DNA of 32,047 nucleotides from an uncultured Flavihumibacter sp. (GTDB lineage: Bacteria; Bacteroidota; Bacteroidia; Chitinophagales; Chitinophagaceae): contig CAMLRX010000053.1 in NCBI GenBank assembly GCA_946482545.1, forward strand, positions 1 to 32,047. The letters run 5' to 3'. A program made the translations under genes and the position numbers. This document shows positions 8,110-15,318 of the stretch, one piece after another; positions within the stretch are counted from its first letter, which is position 1; each line of letters begins with the position of its first letter. Below the pieces are notes generated by a model. It worked only from the letters and a program-made list of their open reading frames with translations. It did no database searches and was not told the origin of the DNA.

Positions 8110-8472
8110 TTAATACTGGTTTGTACTTAGCATTACCAGCGTGCAGGCTTCCACCGGTTCTATACCGTTTTGTTCCGCCAGCGCATACAGTTCAGGGTTT
8201 TCAGTGCCCGGGTTGAAAATAATGCGTTTGGGCTTCAGCGAAAGCATGTAATCGTAATACTCCTTCTGATGGGTTTCGTTTAGGTACAACGTAATGGTGT
8301 CTATGTTTTCAAAAGGAAGTTTTTCCTTTGAAATCGTTGTTCCTTCTACCGTTGTTGCTTTTCTGCCGATGCCGACGGTTTCATGCCCTTTCGCTTTCAG
8401 GCGTTGCATGGCCAGGTAGCTGTAACGTTGCGGATTATCCGATGCGCCCAGTACAAGTGTTTTTTTACTCAT
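8110..8472 (-). CDS. CoA-binding Rossmann-fold protein (YccU-like)
   Basis: A 120-residue protein consisting of one CoA/NAD-binding Rossmann domain. The N-terminus reads KTLVLGASDNPQRYSYLAMQ, the usual beta-strand, glycine-containing loop and helix of CoA_binding-2 proteins. The later KRIIFNPGTENPEL segment also fits the family. No ligase or catalytic domain is attached. The exact metabolic role of these small proteins is unknown. Its ATG overlaps the stop of the upstream GbsR/MarR regulator by 4 bp (ATGA), so translation is probably coupled and the two are one operon. Confidence 0.85.
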   Translation of the reverse strand: MSKKTLVLGASDNPQRYSYLAMQRLKAKGHETVGIGRKATTVEGTTISKEKLPFENIDTITLYLNETHQKEYYDYMLSLKPKRIIFNPGTENPELYALAEQNGIEPVEACTLVMLSTNQY

Positions 8473-8975
8473 TTTATCAGTTTTAACAGGGTGCCGGTGA
8501 ACCAGTTTTCATCTGCTTTGATCAATTTGTCCAGGGCGTTGTCCGTTTGCCCGGCCATTTTCCTGATTCCTGTGATCGCGTTGTTGAAAGATTTCACCTC
8601 CGGATTTTTGGGGTCATCCTCCACTTCTTTGAGTTGATCCAGCAGTTTCAACATAGGTTCCAGTTCTCTTTTTTTCCGTTCCCTTGTGATCTGTTTCACC
8701 ACCTTCCAGATGTCTTTTTCGGCGGTGAAGAACTCCTTTCTTTCACCAGGTATCAAAACGCGTTCCACCAGCCCCCAATCGATCAGTTCGCGGATATTCA
8801 TATTGGCGTTGCCCCGGCTGATGTTGAGCTCTTCCATGATTACTTCCGCGCTCAGTGGTTGCGGGCTCACCAGCAGCAGCGCGTGAATTTGAGCCATGGT
8901 GCGGTTGATGCCCCATTGTGAACCGAATGCGCCCCAACTGGCGATGAATTGTTGTTTGGCTTCAGAGAATTTCAT
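8469..8975 (-). CDS. GbsR/MarR family winged-helix transcriptional regulator
   Basis: A 168-residue cytosolic protein. Residues about 20-95 form a winged helix-turn-helix: MAQIHALLLVSPQPLSAEVIMEELN leads to the recognition helix SRGNANMNIRELIDWGLV and the wing ERVLIPGERKEFFTA. The C-terminal half is a helical, charged segment typical of the dimerisation region in GbsR-type regulators. The effector and targets cannot be read from the sequence; its partner gene encodes a CoA-binding protein. A perfect TACCTTTG box lies 4 bp before the ATG, predicting a leaderless mRNA. Confidence 0.88.
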   Translation of the reverse strand: MKFSEAKQQFIASWGAFGSQWGINRTMAQIHALLLVSPQPLSAEVIMEELNISRGNANMNIRELIDWGLVERVLIPGERKEFFTAEKDIWKVVKQITRERKKRELEPMLKLLDQLKEVEDDPKNPEVKSFNNAITGIRKMAGQTDNALDKLIKADENWFTGTLLKLIK

Positions 8976-8979
8976 GAAG

Positions 8980-8987
8980 CAAAGGTA
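8980..8987 (-). promoter_or_regulatory. -7 promoter box of the GbsR-like regulator
   Basis: TACCTTTG on the minus strand matches TAnnTTTG exactly and is followed by CTTC and then the ATG at 8975. The 4-bp spacing is the same as at engB, queA, the phytase and the kinase genes in this window. Confidence 0.55.
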
Positions 8988-9046
8988 GGGGAATGTAAGA
9001 ACTTTCAGGATTTTCTGAAAGTTTAACAGATTGAGATGTGCTTAAC

Positions 9047-9343
9047 TCAATCACTTACCCTGCTTTTCAGGTCCATTTGTTGGTGGAGGATTCTTAAAAT
9101 GATTATTTGTTTAGCTGCAATGCGGTAGAATATAATATGCCTGTTAATACGAAATCCCAGAATACCATTACCGATAGCATCATAAGTTTTTCCGATGTCT
9201 GGTGCCTGGGCGATTTTGTCGCATGTCTCAATGAGGACTTTGTAATATTTATCCGCCTGCTTTTCCGACCAGGCTTCAAATGTGTAATCCCAAATATTAG
9301 AAAGGTCTGCGACGGCGCTATTTGACAGTTCGTATTTAGCCAT
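9047..9343 (-). CDS. parE: ParE/RelE-superfamily toxin
   Basis: A 98-residue toxin of a type II toxin-antitoxin pair. The start chosen is the ATG at 9343 (MAKYELSNSAVADL), because upstream sequence in the same frame is out-of-phase antitoxin coding sequence. The segment AVADLSNIWDYTFEAWSEKQADKYYKVLIETC, the central IGKTYDAI, and the end FRINRHIIFYRIAAKQIIILRILHQQMD follow the ParE pattern, including the arginine and HxxFYR region. ParE toxins usually act on DNA gyrase; RelE-type mRNA cleavage is the alternative. It overlaps parD by 8 bp, consistent with coupled expression downstream of the antitoxin. Confidence 0.9.
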   Translation of the reverse strand: MAKYELSNSAVADLSNIWDYTFEAWSEKQADKYYKVLIETCDKIAQAPDIGKTYDAIGNGILGFRINRHIIFYRIAAKQIIILRILHQQMDLKSRVSD

Positions 9344-9587
9344 TTCTACGCTTCGTCGCTTTGAGTTCCAGCAGGTGGTTCTTAGGATTGAACCCAGTAG
9401 CAATGCCGCTTTCTATTCCTTCCTCAATGGCGGATTTAAGTGTCAGAAATTTATTTTCTTCTTCTTCTAAAAGCCTCAATCCCGCACGTATTACCTCACT
9501 CGCATTTTTATACCTTCCTTTGGCCACCCTTGCCTCTACAAAATGTTCAAAATAGTCGCCTAATGAAACGGAAGTGTTTCGCCCCAT
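9336..9587 (-). CDS. parD: ParD-like antitoxin
   Basis: An 83-residue antitoxin of the ParD (CC2985) type. The N-terminal part NTSVSLGDYFEHFVEARVAKGRYKNASEVIRAGLRLLEEEE gives a ribbon-helix-helix DNA-binding domain. The rest (residues about 45-83) is the flexible, charged segment that wraps the toxin. It precedes and overlaps parE by 8 bp. Two dyads immediately upstream (9596-9626) are a good candidate for the operator that the ParD-ParE complex would bind for autoregulation. Confidence 0.9.
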   Translation of the reverse strand: MGRNTSVSLGDYFEHFVEARVAKGRYKNASEVIRAGLRLLEEEENKFLTLKSAIEEGIESGIATGFNPKNHLLELKATKRRNG

Positions 9588-9595
9588 GATTTTAG

Positions 9596-9626
9596 AATTT
9601 ACCTCTAAATTACCAAATTATGGTAA
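9596..9626 (-). promoter_or_regulatory. Candidate parDE operator: two adjacent dyads
   Basis: AATTTA-CCTC-TAAATT (9596-9611) and TTACC-N7-GGTAA (9610-9626) are two perfect short inverted repeats next to each other, ending 8 bp before the parD ATG at 9587. Ribbon-helix-helix antitoxins usually bind such dyads. The second dyad overlaps the stop of the small upstream gene. Confidence 0.5.
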
Positions 9627-9842
9627 CTTTTCCTCCTGCCTTTTGAATTGATCCAACATCCTGTTTCTACGGATCATTTGGGTAAAAAGTTGAAGTTTTT
9701 CAATATCCGACCTGTTGATGTCTGCCAGTAATCGTTCTTCTTCAGATTGAAATACAAATTTCCCCTTTTGCTTTGGACTGCCTGTGTTTTGAAAAGACTG
9801 ATTTTGCGAAATGCCGCCTTTATTTTCTGATGGTATTTCCAT
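9618..9842 (-). CDS. Small hypothetical protein upstream of parDE
   Basis: A 74-residue hydrophilic protein with no signal peptide or membrane segment. The first 25 residues are low in complexity and rich in Ser/Gln/Asn/Gly. The second half is helical and charged: EEERLLADINRSDIEKLQLF then TQMIRRNRMLDQFKRQ. I do not recognise the family with certainty. The helical pattern recalls small Bacteroidota proteins encoded beside nucleotidyltransferase-type toxins, but that is a weak memory. It ends 30 bp before parD and starts 32 bp after the barrel-protein gene, so it could be the first gene of a three-gene toxin-antitoxin unit. It may also be a chance open frame. Confidence 0.5.
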   Translation of the reverse strand: MEIPSENKGGISQNQSFQNTGSPKQKGKFVFQSEEERLLADINRSDIEKLQLFTQMIRRNRMLDQFKRQEEKLP

Positions 9843-9873
9843 AGATACAATTTAAGAATTTATTGCCTCAGCC

Positions 9874-11301
9874 TCAAAAATCCGGGCATGCCACACCAGT
9901 GTCCCGTTCCCGGAATTTCCAGCCGCGCACCGTAAGCGCCAGGTAAAATCCGCCATTGGGCATCGCGTTCTTCGTGAATATCCAGCCCGCGTTGTGAAGG
10001 CCCATTACCACCGGACCCAACTTTCCGGCAAGGCCCACCCAGAATTTTCCCTCGGTGGTATATTGCATAGGGAGGTAAGCCGCCAATTTGCGTTTTTCCC
10101 AGCGTGGCGTAACGGCGATCATATCCATTTCGCGGACCGCATACTTTTCGTCGTGTGTGCTGGAACGCAGGTTGGCGCTGATGTTCGCGTTCACAAAAAA
10201 ATCCTGTGCAACGTGTTTGTCTATGTTCACCACCAGTCGTGTGGGTTGGTTCACAATGAAGTTGCCTCCGATGCCGGAATAGCCTGCCGCGATGGTTTCC
10301 AGGGAATCGTTGAATTCCGGTACACCGGCCACGTTCTGAAATTTATATTGAAGGATGGAATCCACCACTTCGGTTTTGAATCCGCTGAAGCGGCGGCTTT
10401 CCCGGCCATGGCGGTATTGGTTCCTGCCAATATCCAGCAGGGAAAAGCCGATTTTCCAGTTATACGGTGGTGCGTCTTCCTGCCGCACATAGCCATCGTA
10501 GCGCAGCAATAGTTCGGCGCCAAGATCGGCGCTGGCACTGTTTAAGGTATGCCCCATCACATCTTTGATGTTCTGCCACGTAGATTTTTCACTGCTGATG
10601 CGGTCGTAGTTGGAAGAATAACCATACCTGCCACGGCCCTCGGTGATCACGAAATATGGTTGAAGCCCATTGTTCCTGATTTCAAAATAGCCATTACTCA
10701 CGCGCACAAAGCCCCCGGATAAACCACGCTGCGCCTTCAGCGTAACACCACCCGATAAACGCATGAGTTCGTTCTCATAAAGTGTTTGCGCGTAAGAAAA
10801 GAACAGTTCACCCCAGGAAGACTGAACGGCGCTCATGCCAATGGGAACGGTGGCGAGTTGGTTCAGGTTGAAGAACTGGCTGGTATTCTGAAGCGTATCC
10901 GTAAAGAAATAAGGAGAGGAGCGCAGATGAAGGTAGTGGCGCAGGTTAGCCCCCACTGCCACGGCCCTGTCCCTGCCAATATTGAAGCGCAGGTTAAAGA
11001 GCCGTATGTCCGACTGGTAATGCGCCCTCCGGCCATAAAAGCCCTGGTTGAACTCCAGGTAGGAGTTTTTTGCCGTGCCCAGCAAGCCATAGTCTTTAAC
11101 CGTGGCCACGTTGTTGAAGGCTTTCTGCTGGGTGGAAAAAATAGTAAAATCCCAGGGAAAAGGCTGGTGCACAATGGAGGCGGGGTTGTTGTAAACAGTG
11201 AGTCCGCTGCCGTAAACATTGCCATGCAACGCATGGTACGATTGCGCCTTAACAGTGTGGTGTACAATTATCAGTAGCAGGAGAAGCCGGATTTTTTTCA
11301 A
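9874..11301 (-). CDS. Outer-membrane beta-barrel protein, DUF5723-like
   Basis: A 475-residue exported protein. The start is a TTG at 11301: an in-frame stop lies three codons upstream, no ATG lies between, and TTG gives a clean signal peptide (KKIRLLLLLIIVHHTVKAQ). The mature N-terminus HALHGNVYGSGLTVYNNPASIV, with its NPA motif, resembles Bacteroidota porin-like proteins of the DUF5723 type. The remainder alternates amphipathic strands with frequent aromatic and glycine residues, and ends GGFYLALTVRGWKFRERDTG. Its function is unknown. It is divergent from the S9 peptidase gene across a 194-bp gap. Confidence 0.7.
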   Translation of the reverse strand: MKKIRLLLLLIIVHHTVKAQSYHALHGNVYGSGLTVYNNPASIVHQPFPWDFTIFSTQQKAFNNVATVKDYGLLGTAKNSYLEFNQGFYGRRAHYQSDIRLFNLRFNIGRDRAVAVGANLRHYLHLRSSPYFFTDTLQNTSQFFNLNQLATVPIGMSAVQSSWGELFFSYAQTLYENELMRLSGGVTLKAQRGLSGGFVRVSNGYFEIRNNGLQPYFVITEGRGRYGYSSNYDRISSEKSTWQNIKDVMGHTLNSASADLGAELLLRYDGYVRQEDAPPYNWKIGFSLLDIGRNQYRHGRESRRFSGFKTEVVDSILQYKFQNVAGVPEFNDSLETIAAGYSGIGGNFIVNQPTRLVVNIDKHVAQDFFVNANISANLRSSTHDEKYAVREMDMIAVTPRWEKRKLAAYLPMQYTTEGKFWVGLAGKLGPVVMGLHNAGWIFTKNAMPNGGFYLALTVRGWKFRERDTGVACPDF

Positions 11302-11495
11302 AGCTGTTCAATTATAATAGTGATACAGTTTGGTTCTTCAGGCGGTATCGGCGTTTCAAATATCCAATAAATATGGGAATGATGGTTTTAAAGGACAGAA
11401 TTAAGTTTACAAGGAAAGTTTTTATATACGATAGCGTCTGATTTCCTTTCCAAAGCACTAAATTGCTCTTTCTTCAAACCAAACTGAATTACACC

Positions 11496-14042
11496 ATGCA
11501 AAGGTCCTTTCTGCGGATCATGCCCGCCATAATGGGGGTATTGATGGCCGTAACCCCGGCATTGGCCCAAAACCCCGCTGCTGTTACCAAAGGCAATTAT
11601 AACCTTGCCGCCCGTTTTTCTCCCAAAAAGCTAAGTAAACTGATCTTCTCCACTTCGGTGGACCCGCATTGGATGCGCAATTCCGATCGTTTCTGGTACA
11701 CCTGGGAATCGCCCTCCGGGAAAAAATGGTACATCGTGGATCCAGCCAAATCCACTAAAACCGAAATGTTCGATACTGATAAAATGGCCGCGGACATCAC
11801 GCGCATCGTGAAGGACCCTTTCGATGGGCAGCACCTTCAGCTCGACAACCTCGAATTCATCAAAAATGAGACGGCCATCAGGTTCGAAGTAAGGAGCACA
11901 GAAGAAGTAGAGAAAAAAGATACCACCACTAAAAAGGATTCCACCCGCCGCGCCACACCGCCGGCAAAGGAGAAAAAGACCTTTTATTTTGAATACAATC
12001 TCCAGACCCGTGAACTGAAAGAACTCACCGATTACGAGAAGCCAAAGCGCCGCCCGATGTGGGCCTCCATCGCGCCAGACAGCTCCATGATAGTCTTCGC
12101 GAAGAACCATAACCTGTACTGGATGGACAAGGAGAACCTCTACAAAGCCATCAAGAATGAAGACGATTCCACCATTGTTGACCACCAGATTACAAAGGAT
12201 GGCGTGGAAGATTTCGGCTTCGGAAGAGGATATGGTGAAACCGATGTGGAAAAGGAAAAAAATAAAAATAAACGCAAAGGCGCTTATGTACTCTGGTCGC
12301 CTGACTCCAAGTTTTTTACGACCACGCTTTCAGATGTACGCAAAGTAAGCGACTTGTGGGTGATCAACAACGTGGCCGAACCACGCCCTACGCTGGAAAC
12401 CTATAAATACCACATGCCCGGTGAAGCGAACGCTCCCATCGAATACCTGATTGTGTTTGACGCCACCACCAAACAGGTGAAAAAACTGGACGCGGGCAGG
12501 TATAAAGACCAGACCATTGGTTTGTGGGCATCTCCCTGGAAACCCAGTGATCGTGACGTTGATTTCCGTCCTTCCACCTGGCTGGGCACCAATACTAAGT
12601 TTTACATGAACCGCACCAGCCGCGACCTCAAGAAGATCGACGTTTGTATGGTGGATGCGGCTTCCGGGAAAGTAACACCTGTTATTGAAGAGAAGCTGAA
12701 CACCTATGTGGAGATCCGTCAAGTAGCCCTGGTGAACGGAGGAAAAGAACTGATCCAGTGGTCAGAAAAAGACGGATGGGCACATTTTTACCTGTACGAT
12801 GAAAATGGTAAACTGAAAAACCAGATCACGTCAGGGGCTTTCCATTGCGAAGAGATCGTGGAAGTGGATGAAAAGAACCGGGTGCTTTATTTTACGGCGA
12901 ACGGAAGGGAAAGCCTTCCTGCCAAAGGAAAGGATGGCGTTGCGGAAAAAGAAGATCCCTACTATGTACACCTTTACAGGGTGAACTTTGATGGTACCGG
13001 TCTGAAATTGCTGAATCCCGGCAACTTCGACCACAGCTCCAGCATGGGGGATTCCTACAAGTATTTTGTGAACAACTATTCCCGTGTAAATACCACGCCT
13101 GAATCAGTGTTGATGGACAACACCGGTAAGTTGATTATGAAACTGGAGACCGCTGACCTTTCCAGTTTGTTCGCGGCTGGTTACAAATTCCCCGAGCCTT
13201 TCAAAGTGAAGGCGGATGATGGCATCACCGACCTGTTCGGGGTAATGTACAAGCCTTTCGACTTCGATTCCACCAAAAAGTATCCTATCATCGAATACGT
13301 ATATCCCGGTCCGCAAACGGAAGCGGTAAACAAGGCTTTCGGCAGAAGTATGGACAGGATCGACCGCCTCGCGCAGTTCGGCTTCATCGTGGTAACGGTG
13401 GGCAACAGGGGTGGCCACCCCAGCCGCTCCAAATGGTACCACAATTACGGTTACAACAACCTCCGCGATTATGGACTGGCCGATAAAAAAGCGACCGTGG
13501 AGCAACTGGCAGTAAGGTATCCTTTTATTGATGGCGACAGGGTAGGGATCACCGGTCACTCCGGTGGTGGATTCATGTCAACCGCGGCTATGCTTGTATA
13601 TCCCGATTTCTTTAAAGTAGCGGTTTCAGGCGCGGGCAACCACGAAAACAATATCTATAACCGCTGGTGGAGCGAAAAGCACCATGGCGTGAAGGAAATC
13701 ATCACGCCCAAAGGCGACACTACATTCCAGTACAATATTGAAAGAAACCCTGAACTGGCGAAGAACCTCAAAGGAAAACTGCTGTTGGTAACGGGCGATA
13801 TCGATAACAACGTACACCCCGCCAATACCATCCGCATGGCGAATGCCCTCATCAAAGCCAACAAACGCTTCGATTTTATGCTGATGCCCGGCCAAAGACA
13901 CGGATTTGGTGACATGACCGAATATTTCTTCTGGCTGATGGGCGACTATTTCTGCAAATACCTGCTGGGTGATTTCTCCCAACCGGTGGATATTATGGAA
14001 ATAAACCGTGAAGTGGAGCAGACCGGCAATAAAAGAAGGTAA
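11496..14042 (+). CDS. S9 family peptidase (dipeptidyl peptidase IV/prolyl oligopeptidase type)
   Basis: The preferred start is the ATG at 11496, giving an 848-residue protein whose signal peptide ends at PALAQ; an upstream in-frame ATG at 11463 would add 11 residues that spoil the signal. Residues about 40-590 form a beta-propeller-like N-terminal domain. A charged insert (EEVEKKDTTTKKDSTRR) lies near residue 140. The C-terminal alpha/beta-hydrolase domain has the nucleophile in GHSGGG (Ser689), the likely acid Asp770 in DIDNNVHP, and His802 in PGQRHGFGD. It should remove dipeptides or cleave after proline in peptides in the periplasm. It lies 47 bp upstream of the phytase gene, which has its own promoter box. 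Confidence 0.92.
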   Translation: MQRSFLRIMPAIMGVLMAVTPALAQNPAAVTKGNYNLAARFSPKKLSKLIFSTSVDPHWMRNSDRFWYTWESPSGKKWYIVDPAKSTKTEMFDTDKMAADITRIVKDPFDGQHLQLDNLEFIKNETAIRFEVRSTEEVEKKDTTTKKDSTRRATPPAKEKKTFYFEYNLQTRELKELTDYEKPKRRPMWASIAPDSSMIVFAKNHNLYWMDKENLYKAIKNEDDSTIVDHQITKDGVEDFGFGRGYGETDVEKEKNKNKRKGAYVLWSPDSKFFTTTLSDVRKVSDLWVINNVAEPRPTLETYKYHMPGEANAPIEYLIVFDATTKQVKKLDAGRYKDQTIGLWASPWKPSDRDVDFRPSTWLGTNTKFYMNRTSRDLKKIDVCMVDAASGKVTPVIEEKLNTYVEIRQVALVNGGKELIQWSEKDGWAHFYLYDENGKLKNQITSGAFHCEEIVEVDEKNRVLYFTANGRESLPAKGKDGVAEKEDPYYVHLYRVNFDGTGLKLLNPGNFDHSSSMGDSYKYFVNNYSRVNTTPESVLMDNTGKLIMKLETADLSSLFAAGYKFPEPFKVKADDGITDLFGVMYKPFDFDSTKKYPIIEYVYPGPQTEAVNKAFGRSMDRIDRLAQFGFIVVTVGNRGGHPSRSKWYHNYGYNNLRDYGLADKKATVEQLAVRYPFIDGDRVGITGHSGGGFMSTAAMLVYPDFFKVAVSGAGNHENNIYNRWWSEKHHGVKEIITPKGDTTFQYNIERNPELAKNLKGKLLLVTGDIDNNVHPANTIRMANALIKANKRFDFMLMPGQRHGFGDMTEYFFWLMGDYFCKYLLGDFSQPVDIMEINREVEQTGNKRR

Positions 14043-14077
14043 TAATTCCTTAACCGGACTGTTATACCAGTCTGAAT

Positions 14078-14085
14078 TAATTTCG
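14078..14085 (+). promoter_or_regulatory. -7 promoter box of the phytase gene
   Basis: TAATTTCG matches TAnnTTTG except C for T in the third TTTG position. It is followed by CCGC and then the ATG at 14090, the same 4-bp spacing as at other genes here. It predicts a leaderless transcript. Confidence 0.45.
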
Positions 14086-14089
14086 CCGC

Positions 14090-15133
14090 ATGCAAAAAAG
14101 AACGTTTTTGTATGCGGCGATTTTGTTTTCCGCCTGCAATACCCAGCCCCCGGTGGCGAAAGATGCCTTGAAACCCACTGCCGTAACGGAAGTTACGCCA
14201 CATGATACTGATGATCCTGCAATCTGGATTCATCCTACCAACCCCGATTCCAGCCTGATTATCGGAACGGATAAGGATTCGGATGGTGGGCTGTATGTAT
14301 ATGATCTTTCAGGAAAGATGCTCCGGGAGAAAACGGTGCGTCCCTTGAAGCGCCCTAATAACGTGGATATCGTTCAGGGCGTGAAGATCGCAGGCAAAAC
14401 GATGGACATCGCAGTAACCACCGAAAGAGAGACCAACCGAATCCGTGTATTCTCAGTTCCCGATATGCGTCCGCTGGACAATGGCGGCATCGAAGTGTTC
14501 GCAGGTGAGCAGGAGCGCGGTCCAATGGGTGTGGCGTTGTACCACAATACTGAGGATAGTTCCGTTTATGCCATCGTTGGGAGGAAGTTCGGTCCGAAAG
14601 ATGGGTATCTCTGGCAATATAAACTGGAAGCGGATGCTGGTGGAAATATTACCGGCACCGTTGTGCGCAAATTCGGAAAGTTCATGGGTGGAAAAGAAAT
14701 TGAGAGCATTGCCGTGGATGCTAAGTTGGGCTACATTTATTATTCTGATGAAGGATATGGTGTGCATAAATATCATGCTGATCCCGCAAAAGTGAACACG
14801 GAACTGGCCGTTTTTGGTGTGAAGGAGTTCAAAGAAGATGTGGAAGGAATATCTATTTATCAAAGCACCGATTCAACGGGCTATATCATCGTTTCCAACC
14901 AACAGGAGAATACGTTTAACTTTTACCCCAGAGAAGGCGCTTCGGGCAACGTTCATCAACATACGCTGATCGGGAAACTGCCTTTCTCCACGGTTTCCAG
15001 CGATGGATCAGAAGTAACCTCCGTTCCGCTCGGAAGCCGTTATCCTAAAGGATTGTTTGTGGCCATGAGCGAAGGAATGGTGTTCCATTATTACGACTGG
15101 CGCGACATCGAGCAGCGCTTACTGAAGAAATAA
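14090..15133 (+). CDS. Beta-propeller phytase lipoprotein
   Basis: A 347-residue protein. The signal ends in a lipobox (FSAC, Cys16), so it is probably membrane-anchored. Beta-propeller phytase motifs are visible: DTDDPAIWIHP near residues 40-50, GTDKDSDGGLYVYDL near 58-72, RPNNVDI near 85-91, ERGPMGVALY, and KEIESIAVDAKLGYIYYSDE. The many aspartates and glutamates fit the calcium-rich active site of this family, which releases phosphate from phytate. Length matches secreted 3-phytases. It follows the S9 peptidase gene by 47 bp but has its own promoter-like box. A general six-blade esterase-like protein is a less likely alternative. Confidence 0.9.
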   Translation: MQKRTFLYAAILFSACNTQPPVAKDALKPTAVTEVTPHDTDDPAIWIHPTNPDSSLIIGTDKDSDGGLYVYDLSGKMLREKTVRPLKRPNNVDIVQGVKIAGKTMDIAVTTERETNRIRVFSVPDMRPLDNGGIEVFAGEQERGPMGVALYHNTEDSSVYAIVGRKFGPKDGYLWQYKLEADAGGNITGTVVRKFGKFMGGKEIESIAVDAKLGYIYYSDEGYGVHKYHADPAKVNTELAVFGVKEFKEDVEGISIYQSTDSTGYIIVSNQQENTFNFYPREGASGNVHQHTLIGKLPFSTVSSDGSEVTSVPLGSRYPKGLFVAMSEGMVFHYYDWRDIEQRLLKK

Positions 15134-15241
15134 TCCCTTACAACAACCTTTCGGCTGCGTGCACATGGCGCGCTCCACAGGCTGGGTCACCAGGAGCGGA
15201 AAAACTCCGTAATGAGTACGGCCCTGTGCATTGCGCAGCAT
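15119..15241 (-). other. Short 40-codon open frame or repeat between phytase and PDH E2
   Basis: On the minus strand an ATG at 15241 opens a frame that ends with TAA at 15119, overlapping the phytase end by 15 bp. The peptide contains THYGVFPLLVTQPVERAMC and ends with cysteine/lysine residues. It has no signal peptide and no family that I can name. I have an impression that similar phrases recur as small hypothetical ORFs in related genomes, which would make it a dispersed repeat and not a gene. Base composition is more GC-rich than the flanking intergenic DNA. Whether it is translated is unknown. Confidence 0.3.
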
Positions 15242-15261
15242 CCTATTGTTAGTGTTTAAAA

Positions 15262-15296
15262 AGAAAGCGGCCACACGTTTTGTGTGGCCGCTTTCT
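15262..15296 (-). terminator. Rho-independent terminator of the PDH E2 gene
   Basis: A perfect 15-bp stem (15262-15276 with 15282-15296) with a 5-nt loop and a GC-rich core CGGCCACAC. On the minus strand the stem is followed by a run of T (CTTTTTAAAC). It lies 22 bp after the E2 stop. It may also stop plus-strand transcription from the phytase, but that side lacks a T run. Confidence 0.9.
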
Positions 15297-15318
15297 GTAT
15301 TATGTTTGAACGTTTCCG

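Noticed and set aside
9344..9403. Upstream start for the ParE toxin at 9403
   Set aside because: The extra 20 residues are antitoxin coding sequence read in another frame; the ATG at 9343 gives the normal family N-terminus.
15134..15260. Structured small RNA (SRP RNA or similar) after the phytase gene
   Set aside because: Local hairpins exist, but none of the conserved SRP loop signatures could be found.
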